DNA of 64,000 bases, from assembly GCA_002839675.1 (NCBI GenBank), contig PGYM01000001.1, positions 124,736-188,735 of the forward strand, in the 5' to 3' direction. Below, piece after piece: positions 1 through 8,908 of the stretch. Position numbers and translations under genes: made by a program. This DNA comes from Methanomicrobiales archaeon HGW-Methanomicrobiales-1. GTDB lineage: Archaea > Halobacteriota > Methanomicrobia > Methanomicrobiales > Methanospirillaceae. The notes beneath the pieces were generated by a model, which worked only from the letters and a program-made list of their open reading frames with translations, was not told the origin of the DNA and searched no databases. Each line of letters opens with the position of its first letter. Position 1 is the first letter of the stretch.

Positions 1-5
1 CGGCT

Positions 6-1916
6 ATGGTAAAACGTTACCTTGAGCTCCGATCCCTTGACGAAGCGCTCGAACTGCTCACCACTTCTTTTGCCGCCCCCCGGCGAACCGAGAAGGTTCC
101 GGTTATGCAATCGGTCGGCCGGGTCGTGGCCGAACCGGTCTTTGCAAAATATTCCGTACCTGAGGTAAACCTCTCTGCAATGGACGGCATTGCGGTCAGG
201 AGCCGGGACACCATAGGTGCCGGCGACCGGAACCCGGTAACCCTGGACCATTTCGCCCGGGTCAACACCGGCAACATCATCCCTCCGGAGTTCGATGCGG
301 TCATCATGATCGAGGATGTCTGGGAGTCCGGTGACCGTTTCCAGGTCCGCCGGACTGCCGCACCCTGGCAGCATGTCCGCCCGGCCGGAGAAGATATCAA
401 GGAGAACCGGCTCGTAATGCCCCGTGGTCACCTGATCCGGCCATTCGATATCGGGGCGCTCGCTACCTATGGGATTACCACGGTTGAAGTCCTTGCCGTC
501 AGGGTCGGGATCATCCCCACCGGCAGCGAGCTGGTACCGCTCGGTGTCCGGCCAGGACCGGGGCAGGTGGTGGAGAGCAACACCATCATGACACAGGTAT
601 TTCTCGACCAGATGGGAGCGCACTGCACCCGCCTGCCGATTGTGGCAGACGATCCCGATCTCATCAGGGAGGCGCTCTTTAAGGCCGTGAAAGAAAACGA
701 TCTGGTCATCATCTCCGCGGGCTCTTCAGCCGGCACCCGGGACTTTACCGAGAGTGTCATACGTTCGCTCGGTGAGCTGATCTTCCATGGCGTGGCAGTC
801 AGGCCGGGTAAACCGGTGATGCTGGGGAAGGTGGAGGGAAAACCGGTCCTCGGGCTGCCGGGCTACCCGCTCGCTGCCCAGACTGCTCTCCGGGAATTTG
901 CCGCACCCCTGCTGGAATCCTGGGGATTTCCCCCGGCCCCCCGGTTCGCAGTCACGGCCCGGCTCGCACAGCCGCTGGTATCAGATCCCGGGTTTGATGA
1001 TTTCGTGCCGGTCTTTGTCGGCCGTATCGGCTCTTGTCTCTTCGCAACCCCGCATCTGAAAAAAGCCGGCGTACAGATGGCAACGGTCAAGGCCAACGGT
1101 TACGCACGCATCCCGGCTCAGGTTGAAGGCTGCGAGGCCGGCACCGAGCTCGAAGTCCTTCTCACCACGGACCCGGGAAGTATCGAACGAACGCTTATCC
1201 TGACCGGATCGCTGGATCCCACCTTAGAGGAACTCGCGAGCCTTGCCCATGATGAGGGATTGTATATCCATGCCACCAACCCCGGCAATACGGCAGCACT
1301 TCTTGCCCTCCGCAACAATACCTGCCATGCCGCTCCCCTCAGCCTGCCGGCGCGGTCCCTGCTGACATCCTACCAGCCTTTCATAAAATTCCTGGAGGCC
1401 GGTGATCTGGCTTTTATTCATATTGCCACCGTTGAGCTGGGTATCGTTTCCTGCGATGGGCTGGGACTTAAGGATCTCACCCATTGCCGGTTCATCAATA
1501 CCCGGAGAGAATCGCCTCCCCGGATGGTTCTCGATGCCCTGCTGGCCGCAGAGGGTATTGATCCATTGCAGGTGAACGGGTACCTGCAGGAAGTACATGG
1601 TCCCCCGGCAGTGGCAGCAGCTGTCCGGAACGGTTTTGCTGATGCCGGGATGTGCACATCCAGTATTGCCAGCGCCGCCGGGCTCCGGTTCGTACCGGTT
1701 GCCCATGAGGATTATGAACTTGCAGTGCGGCGGGAGATGCTGGAAGATTCCCGTATCCGCACGCTGGTATCGCTCATCCAGTCTCCCGGGTATCGCGCGA
1801 TCCTTGCAAAGACCGGGGGGTATGATACCAGCCTCACCGGCACTATCCGGGGACTGAACGGCGAGAATATCTTAACCCCGTTATCCCCGGGAAGCCTGCC
1901 GGCCGGGTATATCTGA
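6..1916 (+). CDS. moeA: Molybdopterin molybdenumtransferase MoeA fused to a periplasmic-binding-protein-like domain
   Basis: MoeA inserts molybdate or tungstate into adenylylated molybdopterin, the last step of Mo/W cofactor synthesis in the cytoplasm. Residues about 5-170 match the MoeA N-terminal domain (including NLSAMDGIAVRS), about 175-320 the molybdopterin-binding domain (PTGSELV, SAGSSAGTRD, GKPVLGLPGYP) and about 330-395 the C-terminal domain IV. Residues about 415-625 form the extra PBP-like domain (PF12727 type) found on many archaeal MoeA proteins, perhaps an oxyanion sensor or carrier. At 636 residues it is much longer than plain MoeA (about 400), as expected for the fusion. The start lies 5 bases inside the window edge, so its ribosome site cannot be judged. 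It heads a Mo/W-related region and faces fdhBA, a likely user of the cofactor. Confidence 0.93.
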   Translation: MVKRYLELRSLDEALELLTTSFAAPRRTEKVPVMQSVGRVVAEPVFAKYSVPEVNLSAMDGIAVRSRDTIGAGDRNPVTLDHFARVNTGNIIPPEFDAVIMIEDVWESGDRFQVRRTAAPWQHVRPAGEDIKENRLVMPRGHLIRPFDIGALATYGITTVEVLAVRVGIIPTGSELVPLGVRPGPGQVVESNTIMTQVFLDQMGAHCTRLPIVADDPDLIREALFKAVKENDLVIISAGSSAGTRDFTESVIRSLGELIFHGVAVRPGKPVMLGKVEGKPVLGLPGYPLAAQTALREFAAPLLESWGFPPAPRFAVTARLAQPLVSDPGFDDFVPVFVGRIGSCLFATPHLKKAGVQMATVKANGYARIPAQVEGCEAGTELEVLLTTDPGSIERTLILTGSLDPTLEELASLAHDEGLYIHATNPGNTAALLALRNNTCHAAPLSLPARSLLTSYQPFIKFLEAGDLAFIHIATVELGIVSCDGLGLKDLTHCRFINTRRESPPRMVLDALLAAEGIDPLQVNGYLQEVHGPPAVAAAVRNGFADAGMCTSSIASAAGLRFVPVAHEDYELAVRREMLEDSRIRTLVSLIQSPGYRAILAKTGGYDTSLTGTIRGLNGENILTPLSPGSLPAGYI

Positions 1917-2067
1917 ATACATCTCCCTCTCTTCTCTATCGGAGTTTTCCATCAGCCTCTGTTGTCGTAATATCGGGTGATGCCCAAACGGTGGGGCAAA
2001 AAGCACGATGTGTTCAGGTTACCACGAGCAACAGCCCGTCTCTTCTTAGGATTTCAACAGAGCAAAT

Positions 2068-2077
2068 AAAAAAAAAA
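2068..2077 (-). terminator. Poly-T terminator after fdhB
   Basis: On the minus strand a run of ten T residues follows the fdhB stop codon by about 25 bases. T-rich tracts like this are the usual intrinsic termination signal in archaea. No strong stem precedes it. Confidence 0.45.
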
Positions 2078-2101
2078 GAGATTCGTTCAGGAAGGAATGC
2101 T

Positions 2102-3355
2102 TCACTTCTTGACAAACGGGTTGAAGACGTTCTCGTAGATCATGTCGCTGCCGGTATTGTGGAGCCGGCCACGCTCGGTCTTCTCCTCAGCAAAGGCAAG
2201 GAGCGGGAGTTCCATGCTGACACCCGGGACATGGCCGAACATCTTTTCGAGTTCAACCTGCTGGGCGTGCATGAAGAGCGCATTGGGGATTTCTGCGGGG
2301 CAGACTTCCTCGCACTGTCCACAGTTCACGCAGGAGTCTGCGATGTGGGCGTACCGGATGAGGTGGAACATGAAGCTGACGGGCAACTCGCCGGGTGCAA
2401 CATAGGCCGGGTTCTTGGTGGTGCAGTCAACGCAGTAGCAGATCGGACACTGGTCAATACACCCGTAGCACTTGATGCACCGGGAGGTCTCGGCCATGAT
2501 CTTCTGTAAGCGATCCTTGCCCTCGCCAAGTGCTTCGAAGTCGTGCTTGCGCCACTTGTCGCCGAGCTTGAGCATTGCGCCTTCTATCTTGGCACGGATC
2601 TCAAGACCCTTGGGGTTAGCTGGCGCTGTTTCCAGGATGCCCTTCTTGATGGCACCGGCCATCAGGTTTGCACCCTTTTCGGAGCAGACTTCAACGAAGG
2701 TTGCCTTACCGGCCTTTTCGCCGATGACTCCCCAGTTTCCGCAGGCAAGGTCAGCCTGTCGCGGGATCTTTAACTTGCAGCGGCGGCAGTTGGAACGCCG
2801 GCCAAAGCCTGCCTCTTCGAGTTCGTCAACAGAGATACCCTTGTGGCCTCCCTCGAACTCGATGATGAACTGGCCCTTGTCGATCTCTTCCTTGTGCACT
2901 TTCTCGGGATCGACACCGTACTTTTCGGCGATCATTTTCCGGGCGATGACCGGGCTGACCGATCCCCCACAGTTGACCCCGATCATAATGATATTGTCAA
3001 GGTTGATCTGCTTGCGCTTTGCGAGTTCGTAGAACCCCATCATGTCACAACCCTTGACCGTCACACCGATCTTCTTGTCCTCTGCCCCGTCAAGGTACTT
3101 CTTGACAAGCTTGGGCAGCAGAAGCGTTCCGCAGTGGAGCGATCCGGCGGTCTTGGCAAGATCCTTGGGGTCCGTGACGATGACCGGCTTTGCGTCGTAG
3201 AGGTCAACACCCTTGGTTACCACAAGGACTGCATCGACCATCTTGGATTCAAGGGCATACTTCCACAATGCGGTGACTGCGCCACCGAGCTCGGCTTTCT
3301 TCTGGATCTCTGCGTCATTGGTCCATGCGTACAGCATTTCGCCTTTTTTGGTCAT
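2102..3355 (-). CDS. fdhB: F420-dependent formate dehydrogenase, beta subunit
   Basis: FdhB passes electrons from the formate-oxidising alpha subunit to coenzyme F420 and carries FAD and iron-sulfur clusters. The protein (417 aa) has the FrhB/FdhB N-terminal region, with GSLHCGTLLLPKL near 71-83 and a CRRC pair at 190-193. Two ferredoxin-like cysteine sets follow, at about 293-308 (CIKCYGCIDQCPICYC) and 342-352 (CVNCGQCEEVC). The length is typical of methanogen FdhB. It starts 2 bases after the fdhA stop, so the two genes form an fdhAB operon read leftward and are probably translationally coupled. Confidence 0.96.
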   Translation of the reverse strand: MTKKGEMLYAWTNDAEIQKKAELGGAVTALWKYALESKMVDAVLVVTKGVDLYDAKPVIVTDPKDLAKTAGSLHCGTLLLPKLVKKYLDGAEDKKIGVTVKGCDMMGFYELAKRKQINLDNIIMIGVNCGGSVSPVIARKMIAEKYGVDPEKVHKEEIDKGQFIIEFEGGHKGISVDELEEAGFGRRSNCRRCKLKIPRQADLACGNWGVIGEKAGKATFVEVCSEKGANLMAGAIKKGILETAPANPKGLEIRAKIEGAMLKLGDKWRKHDFEALGEGKDRLQKIMAETSRCIKCYGCIDQCPICYCVDCTTKNPAYVAPGELPVSFMFHLIRYAHIADSCVNCGQCEEVCPAEIPNALFMHAQQVELEKMFGHVPGVSMELPLLAFAEEKTERGRLHNTGSDMIYENVFNPFVKK

Positions 3356-3357
3356 GA

Positions 3358-5427
3358 TCAGGCCTCCACGATCTTCTCAACCTTGACAGCACAGTGCTTG
3401 AGTTCCGGCATCTTGGAGAGCGGGTCGAGCGCAGTGTTGGTGAGATCGTTTGCTCCATGGACAAAGTGCATGGGCATGTAAAGCACTTTCGGGGCTACAT
3501 CTTCAGATACCCGTGCAACAGCGATGGATTCACCACGACGGCTGGTCACTTTGATCTTCTCGTACGGCCTGATGCCGAGTTCCTTTGCGTCCTGCGTGTT
3601 GAGCTGGACATAGTTTTCGGGAACATCGTTGTGCAGGGTCGGGCTCCGGTCGGTCTGGGTCCGGGTGTGGTAGTGGAAGATACAACGCCCGGTCATCAGC
3701 GTGTACGGGTACTCTGCATCGGCGACTTCTGCGGGTGGGCGGTATTCAAGTCCGAACATGGTGCCCTTGCCATCCGCTGCGGAGAACTTTCCTACGTGGA
3801 GGATTGGTGTTCCCGGGTGTTCGATGGTCGGGCAGGGCCAGTGGACAGATTCGGGCTTTTCCATCTTCTCGTAGGTTACGCCGAACTGGCCGGGGGTGAC
3901 TGCACGCATGTCGTCCCAGACATCCTTTGCGGTCTTCCAGTCAAAGCCCTTGAGGCCCATCTTCTTTGCCAGCATGCCGATGATCTCCCAGTCGTACTTC
4001 GATTCGCCGGGACCGTTGACGGCCTTCCGGACCCGGTTGACACGGCGCTCGCCGCTGGTGAATGTGCCGTCTTTCTCGGCAAAGCAGGTACCGGGCAGGA
4101 CTACGTCTGCATACTCACAGCTCTCGGTCCAGTAAATATCCTGGATAACGAGGAAGTCGAGTTTGTCCAAGGATCTCCTGACGTGGTTCGAGTCAGGATA
4201 GGAAACGACCGGGTTCAGGCCGAGGATGTACATCGCCTTGATCGGGTCGCCGCACTGGGTGATCTGCTCGGTTAAGGTAACACCGTACCAGTCGGGAAGG
4301 GTTCCTTCTTTCATGAACCATGCCTTCTCCATCTTGGCACGGTTCTCGGGGACGGCAACTGCCTGGTAGCCGGAGAAGACGTTCGGGTATGCACCCATGT
4401 CGCAGGCACCCTGCACATTGTTCTGGCCACGGAGCGGGTTGACACCGACACCGGGGCGTCCGACATTGCCGGTGAGCAGCGCGAGGTTCCCCATGGACCG
4501 GACATTGTCGGTACCAGTGCTTAACTCGGTGATGCCGAGGCAGTAGATGATGACTGCATTCTTTGCATTTGCATACTGGCGGGCAAACTCCTTGACCTTC
4601 TCTTGCGGGACACCATGGATTTTTGTGGCGTCAGCATAATTCTCGACGGTCTTTTTCATGTCTTCGAAGCCTTTCGTGCGCTCCTTTATGTACTCCTTGT
4701 CCTCGAGGCCTTCCTTGATGATGTAGTACATCATATTGTTGGCAAGGGCAATGTGGGTTGACGGGGTGAACGGGATCCATTCATCGGCAATCTTTGCTGT
4801 TGCACTTTTCCGCGGGTCAACGACAATGACCTTGATCCCCTTCTTCCTGGCCTGCATTACACGCCTGGCGGCAAGCGGGTGGGCCTCGACTGCGTTCGAA
4901 CCCCACATGACGATGAGGTCTGAGTTCAGCACATCTTCGAATGTGTTGGTGGCTGCACCGGAACCGAATGAGAGCGAGAGACCTGCAACGGACGGGCCGT
5001 GGCAGATACGTGCACAGTTGTCAACGTTGTTGGTCTGGAAGGCAACACGGGCCCACTTCTGCAGGGCATAGCAGTCCTCGTTGACGGTACGGCACGAGGT
5101 GTGGAAACCCAGCGCCTTGGGGCCGCCCTGTTTGTGAGCCTCGCTGAACTTCTTTGTGATCAGGTCAATGGCTTCGTCCCACGAGGCTTCCTCGAACTTG
5201 TCGCCCTTCTTGATCAGGGGTTTGGTCAGCCGGCCTTCCTTCTGGACGGTTTCCCAGCAGGTCGTGCCTTTCGGGCAGAGCTTGCCTTCGTTGATCGGGG
5301 ACCGCTTGAACGGTTCGACACCAACGAGCTCATTTCCCCTGGATACGAGGTTAAGGCCGCAGCCAACCCCGCAGTAGGGACAAGTCGTTGTTGTATATTT
5401 AAGAGAATCAGGATTGAGTTCGCTCAT
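3358..5427 (-). CDS. fdhA: Formate dehydrogenase, alpha (catalytic) subunit, cysteine form
   Basis: FdhA oxidises formate to CO2 at a bis-pyranopterin Mo or W centre. The N-terminal [4Fe-4S] motif is C16, C19, C23 and C51. The molybdopterin oxidoreductase core follows, and a molydopterin-dinucleotide-binding domain lies at about 575-685. The active-site segment reads NCARICHGPSVAGL, so the metal ligand is cysteine (Cys142) where E. coli FdhF and some Methanococcus enzymes carry selenocysteine. At 689 aa it is full length. A GGTGAT ribosome site lies about 5 bases before the ATG. The gene is first in the fdhAB operon and diverges from an FmdE-family gene across a 291-bp regulatory gap. Confidence 0.97.
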   Translation of the reverse strand: MSELNPDSLKYTTTTCPYCGVGCGLNLVSRGNELVGVEPFKRSPINEGKLCPKGTTCWETVQKEGRLTKPLIKKGDKFEEASWDEAIDLITKKFSEAHKQGGPKALGFHTSCRTVNEDCYALQKWARVAFQTNNVDNCARICHGPSVAGLSLSFGSGAATNTFEDVLNSDLIVMWGSNAVEAHPLAARRVMQARKKGIKVIVVDPRKSATAKIADEWIPFTPSTHIALANNMMYYIIKEGLEDKEYIKERTKGFEDMKKTVENYADATKIHGVPQEKVKEFARQYANAKNAVIIYCLGITELSTGTDNVRSMGNLALLTGNVGRPGVGVNPLRGQNNVQGACDMGAYPNVFSGYQAVAVPENRAKMEKAWFMKEGTLPDWYGVTLTEQITQCGDPIKAMYILGLNPVVSYPDSNHVRRSLDKLDFLVIQDIYWTESCEYADVVLPGTCFAEKDGTFTSGERRVNRVRKAVNGPGESKYDWEIIGMLAKKMGLKGFDWKTAKDVWDDMRAVTPGQFGVTYEKMEKPESVHWPCPTIEHPGTPILHVGKFSAADGKGTMFGLEYRPPAEVADAEYPYTLMTGRCIFHYHTRTQTDRSPTLHNDVPENYVQLNTQDAKELGIRPYEKIKVTSRRGESIAVARVSEDVAPKVLYMPMHFVHGANDLTNTALDPLSKMPELKHCAVKVEKIVEA

Positions 5428-5718
5428 CTTCTATCACCATAATTTCACGGGAACTTCACGCCAGAAAATGGCCGGGGCGCCCGTGTATACACAACACGTT
5501 ATGATGCGTGTCGGCAACCCGCAAAATCTGTTAATTAATTTTGCTTGATTATTGATCTGAGTAAATGTGATATTTATAGATTATGAAAAACATCCTGAAA
5601 GTGGAGATTAACTGGGGGTTTGCTTGTGGTCGTGCCCGGTTTACTCCAATTATTTGTGTTTATTACAATCAATTGTTTTTCATAAAATGTTTATTACATT
5701 ATAGACAACCGTTAATCC
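5428..5718. promoter_or_regulatory. Divergent promoter region between fdhA and the FmdE-like gene
   Basis: This AT-rich gap must hold promoters for both directions. For the rightward gene, TGTTTATTACA occurs twice, at 5657-5667 and 5688-5698. The copies are 31 bases apart, three helical turns, and the second lies about 20-30 bases before the start codon, where a TATA box or operator would be. For fdhA, a TATA-like CTATAAATATC lies on the minus strand near 5571-5580, and a perfect palindrome GTGTATACAC sits at 5483-5492. A regulator of the fdh operon could bind any of these; none matches a site I know. Confidence 0.4.
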
Positions 5719-6357
5719 ATGCAAGCAGTTCACCCTGAAGAGATGCCCGAAGCGCTGAAAGCCAGCATGGACAAAGGCGGGGTACAGCCAGAGCTCCAGA
5801 AAGATGTGCTTCGGTTGTCAGAATTCCATACCTACCCGGCACCCGGTGTCCTCATCGGGGCTTTCATGGTGGATTATGCGATGGAGCTGCTCAGGGTGAC
5901 TGCCGACAGGAAACTCTACGGTGTCTGCGAGACTCCCAAGTGCCTCCCGGATGCCCTGCAGGTAATCGCCCACTGTACAACCGGAAACAACCGGCTCAAA
6001 GTTGTGCCTATCGGGAAATTTGCCATTACCCTGAACGCCTCTTCCGATGGCGAAACTGCTGAGGCGGTGAGGGTGTTTGTGGACCTGGAGAAACTCAGGA
6101 ACTATTCCACGATCAATGTCTGGTATGCCAACAGCCCGGCATATGACAAAGATACTATGAAAGGGCGACTGCAAGACGAGATCTTCCGTGCCGGGCGAAA
6201 CATTCTCTCCTTTGAACGGGTTCGAGTCATGGTGAAGAAGAAGAAAAAATGGTCCTCGGTCACCTGTCCCTGTTGCGGCGAGACAGTTCCCGATTACCTG
6301 ATTGAAGGGGATCGCTGTGGTGCCTGCGGATCCATGAAATATTATGAGAAGATATAA
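5719..6357 (+). CDS. FmdE-family protein with C-terminal zinc ribbon
   Basis: FmdE-type proteins are encoded near molybdenum formylmethanofuran dehydrogenase and other Mo/W enzymes; their biochemical role is unsettled. Here residues about 35-140 resemble the FmdE domain, including FHTYPAPGVLIGAFM, CLPDALQVIAHCTTGNNRL and a GKFAITL strand. The family's usual His-x-x-Cys-Pro-Gly reads with Ala-Pro-Gly, so one expected cysteine is missing. A treble-clef-like zinc ribbon closes the protein (CPCCG and CGACG, about 187-207). The gene diverges from fdhA, which suggests a role in maturation or regulation of that enzyme. The family assignment is fairly sure; function is not. Confidence 0.8.
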   Translation: MQAVHPEEMPEALKASMDKGGVQPELQKDVLRLSEFHTYPAPGVLIGAFMVDYAMELLRVTADRKLYGVCETPKCLPDALQVIAHCTTGNNRLKVVPIGKFAITLNASSDGETAEAVRVFVDLEKLRNYSTINVWYANSPAYDKDTMKGRLQDEIFRAGRNILSFERVRVMVKKKKKWSSVTCPCCGETVPDYLIEGDRCGACGSMKYYEKI

Positions 6358-6467
6358 TCTGGGAAATCCGGCTCACGAACAAATCATACCTTTTTTCATC
6401 GGTTAACGACAGGACCTGTATAACGTTCAGAAACCGCTATGCGGGTAAGGGATAAAAAAAGGGATAT

Positions 6468-6881
6468 TTACGGCGTGACGCCGGGTGTTTCTGTTTTCCG
6501 GACAGGTTTTTTTATCCAGGCCAGTTCCTTACCCTCGAAGGCAAAGGATTTCATAACAAAAATTTTCAGATCTTTTGGTAACTTCGATGTATCTGCATGG
6601 GCCGGCACGATGATTGCATAATCATAGCGCGGTATGGTTCCGTCAAATACCGGCTCCGGGTGGATCAGCTCGTCAATCATATCCAGTGTCACCTCTTTTT
6701 TGAACGTGACCAGGATCCTGACAATCTCATGGTATCCGTTGTTCATCCGTTTTACAAGAACAATCGTATCATACCCAGTCCCCTTCTTTTTCAGGGTTAT
6801 TTTCCAGCCATCAAAGGTCGAGTAGATGTGCTTTATCTCCTGCAATACAAAATCGTGCATAATGTCGGTGCAGATACCCAT
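6468..6881 (-). CDS. Conserved hypothetical protein, 137 aa
   Basis: I do not recognise this family. The product is a soluble alpha/beta-looking protein without signal peptide or membrane segment; strands such as DYAIIVPAHAD alternate with charged helices. A recurring pattern of long-chain hydrophobics (TIVLVKRMNNGYHEIVRILV) suggests a small globular fold. An internal ATG at residue 8 (MHDFVLQEI) is an alternative start. A TATA-like element 24-40 bases upstream of the first ATG favours the longer form as a nearly leaderless message. It is transcribed toward the FmdE-like gene and ends about 110 bases from it. Confidence 0.65.
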   Translation of the reverse strand: MGICTDIMHDFVLQEIKHIYSTFDGWKITLKKKGTGYDTIVLVKRMNNGYHEIVRILVTFKKEVTLDMIDELIHPEPVFDGTIPRYDYAIIVPAHADTSKLPKDLKIFVMKSFAFEGKELAWIKKPVRKTETPGVTP

Positions 6882-6903
6882 ATGTGATCAGTTAACTTAC
6901 TTT

Positions 6904-6921
6904 GTTTAAAAATAAAAATAT
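6904..6921 (-). promoter_or_regulatory. TATA-like promoter of the 6468-6881 gene
   Basis: On the minus strand this reads as an uninterrupted A/T block (ATATTTTTATTTTTAAAC). It lies about 24-40 bases before the ATG at 6881, which suits an archaeal TATA box for a leaderless or very short-leader transcript. Confidence 0.4.
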
Positions 6922-7264
6922 TATGTTAAATACATTTAACTAACAATGATTCATTTTTACACTTCTTTTAAGGGATATCGTTATCTGATATTTCAAATTG
7001 TTACGTGAAAATTCCGGGTCTCAAGAAAAACCGTGAAACAACTTTATTAAACTAAAATAATTAACAAAACCCTTTTATTAACAAGAAAATAATACTCTTT
7101 TGCCCAGGAGAACGGGCAGGTCAGGTTAAAAAAAACCGTTTCACGGTATCCGGCATCATGCCACGATGTCTGAACTTGATCTATTCCTCATTTCCCGGAT
7201 GCGGCCGCTTGTCGTCATAGTATCACACCTATTGCGGCCGCCCCGGCAGTAAAAAAGATGCAGG
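6922..7264. other. Non-coding, mostly AT-rich gap
   Basis: I find no convincing gene here. The left 170 bases are very A/T rich, with several TTAAC/TTAAT words. The right end contains two identical 8-base palindromes GCGGCCGC, at 7201-7208 and 7234-7241, 25 bases apart, which together can form a hairpin after the stop codon of the amino acid kinase gene. Confidence 0.4.
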
Positions 7265-8077
7265 TTATTCTGCCCGGATGATTGTTCCGGTATTTTTCCC
7301 GTTGATTGCTTTTTCGATATTTCCGCGTTTGTGGCAGTTGATGATCCGCACTTCCCGGATATTGACTGCATTTTTAAGTAACTCGACTACCATGGGTTCG
7401 AGGACCATGTCTTCTAGATCCATGTCGATCAGTTCCTTTGCCGTGATATCCCGAATGAGCTCGGCATCAGGATTTTTCCGGGGATCCTCGGTATACAGGC
7501 CGTCGACATTCTTGCCGATGATACAGTTCTTTGCTCCGAGCACTTCTGCGATCAGGAACGCGCCGGTGTCGGTGCGGTGCGGGGGGATCACTTCGTTCCG
7601 CGCCGGATGCTCGTACAGTCCGTACGGCGGTGTTCCGTGAATGACCGGCAGTATGCCGAGTTTCAAGAGCATGGGAAGTTCGAGAAGATCGGTGGTGTGG
7701 ATCCGCGTCCCGCTGTATTTTGAGAGGAGGATTGAGACCATTATTGCGTTCTGCTCAGAGATCTTTGCCGAGAGCTCGGCAAGGACTCCGGTGGGCATGC
7801 CGAGATCCATTCCTATGTCCATGATGTGGCGGACCCGTCCGCCCCCGCCAGTGACGACAAGAAGTTTGTGCTTTTTGGATACCTCCCCGATCTCTTCGCA
7901 GAGGGGGTACATCACTTCGCGCCCGTAATCGATTGCACCATGCCCTCCTATCTTGACAATGTTAATGTCAGGGGCAATGCGGATCTGTTCGGATGCTTTC
8001 CTCTTTGTCTTCATCATGCCTTTCCGGACAAGGGTCTCACCCTGGAGACCGCTCTCGAGTTCAAACCGCTTTTTCAT
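7265..8077 (-). CDS. Molybdenum-storage-protein-type amino acid kinase (MosA/MosB-like)
   Basis: The protein belongs to the amino acid kinase superfamily, closest in pattern to the molybdenum storage proteins, which use ATP to pack molybdate or tungstate as polyoxometalates, and to the related UMP kinases. Seen motifs are KIGGHGAIDYG near the N terminus, VTGGGGRVRH, a TDLLELP segment, PPHRTDTGAFLIAEVLGA and IIGKNVDGLYTEDPRKN for nucleotide binding. I chose the ATG at 8077 (MKKRFELE, 270 aa); a further in-frame ATG 33 bases upstream is possible. Its position among Mo/W genes supports the storage role over pyrimidine metabolism, but substrate specificity cannot be read from sequence alone. Confidence 0.8.
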   Translation of the reverse strand: MKKRFELESGLQGETLVRKGMMKTKRKASEQIRIAPDINIVKIGGHGAIDYGREVMYPLCEEIGEVSKKHKLLVVTGGGGRVRHIMDIGMDLGMPTGVLAELSAKISEQNAIMVSILLSKYSGTRIHTTDLLELPMLLKLGILPVIHGTPPYGLYEHPARNEVIPPHRTDTGAFLIAEVLGAKNCIIGKNVDGLYTEDPRKNPDAELIRDITAKELIDMDLEDMVLEPMVVELLKNAVNIREVRIINCHKRGNIEKAINGKNTGTIIRAE

Positions 8078-8214
8078 GATTAGTCTGCCATCTAGCCTAT
8101 CACCATGCATAGTTATAAGCCCACGTAAACCAGTTGATATATCAGGGCCAGTACTTATCCCGCGAGAAAAAATTCATATGCTCCGGGCTGAAGAATGGCA
8201 GGGAGGAAAAGACC

Positions 8215-8418
8215 ATGAAGATCTATGTGCGTGAGCGCCAAAAAGTTGGAGAAGGTGTCGAGTCACCCAAGTATCGCATTGTTGCCGTAACCGGTGGACA
8301 GCTCCAGATTGAGGCAACCCATTTCCGGAAATTCGAAGTCGAGCAGATCGCAAAAGATGTTGGCGCAGAAGTCGTGTTCATGAAGCCGGTAGATGATGAA
8401 CACAAGAAGAAACATTAA
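8215..8418 (+). CDS. Small conserved hypothetical protein, 67 aa
   Basis: An ATG at 8215 preceded by GGAGGAAAAGACC gives a 67-residue product beginning MKIYVRERQKVGEG. It is basic, without membrane segment or cysteine, and looks like a compact beta-alpha-beta domain (YRIVAVTGGQLQIEA then FRKFEVEQIAKDVGAEVVFM) ending in a charged HKKKH tail. The strong ribosome site and coherent composition argue that it is real. It diverges from the storage-protein gene. I know no function; a small metal- or RNA-binding role is only a guess. Confidence 0.75.
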   Translation: MKIYVRERQKVGEGVESPKYRIVAVTGGQLQIEATHFRKFEVEQIAKDVGAEVVFMKPVDDEHKKKH

Positions 8419-8531
8419 CTTTTTTCGTCACACCGGTCCATGGCAGGGCCGGTATCAGAGGATTATGCTGTCACGATCGATTGCTAATGCTCTTTATGGG
8501 AGTATGTTCAATTATTTCATGAAGTTCATTC

Positions 8532-8870
8532 ATGGCAGCCCTTTCCGTTGATATCCTCTTTGATGCCGCAGTCCGTATCCAGCTGCTGGAGCGGTCGATC
8601 ACCGTTTCCTTTGCTGATAATACTATAAGGATGAAGTTCCCGACAACACGGCGACTTGCCGAGTTTTTAGATGTCCAGCACTATTACGTACTGCCCTATT
8701 TTGCCATGATGGAGCAGGAGGAGCTGGTCACCCGGGCAGAACGGGTGGGAATTTTAACAACCGCAAAAGGCAGCCGGAAAATGATAGCACTTATGCAGGA
8801 AAAGTACCGCAAGGAAAGCAGCGAGATCCTGGGCGCGGCAATTTTCGAAGAATTGCTCAAAAAATGCTGA
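8532..8870 (+). CDS. Conserved hypothetical protein with winged-helix look, 112 aa
   Basis: The sequence contains a helix-turn-helix-like stretch (TTRRLAEFLDVQHYYVLPYFAMMEQEELVTRAERVGILTT, about residues 38-77). The order helix, helix, recognition helix and then a beta wing fits a winged-helix DNA-binding fold, and a helical tail follows. It may be a small regulator, and it sits just upstream of the tupA-like transporter gene. It is not obviously ModE or another known Mo regulator. The assignment rests on pattern only; length and spacing are compatible with a stand-alone gene. Confidence 0.65.
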   Translation: MAALSVDILFDAAVRIQLLERSITVSFADNTIRMKFPTTRRLAEFLDVQHYYVLPYFAMMEQEELVTRAERVGILTTAKGSRKMIALMQEKYRKESSEILGAAIFEELLKKC

Positions 8871-8908
8871 GCTTGCAGCATAATTCACTTTTAATTATTG
8901 TTAACAAC

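Noticed and set aside
5002-5004. Selenocysteine at the FdhA active site
   Set aside because: The active-site codon reads as cysteine (Cys142, in ICHGPSV), with no in-frame TGA in the gene, so no selenocysteine insertion is needed.
2843-5442. Several long frames opposite fdhAB
   Set aside because: They are antisense shadows; both fdh genes account for the region with full-length, motif-bearing products.
7201-7241. Pair of GCGGCCGC palindromes as a functional site
   Set aside because: Both are short palindromes in a gap after a stop codon; they may form a hairpin terminator but nothing more can be supported.
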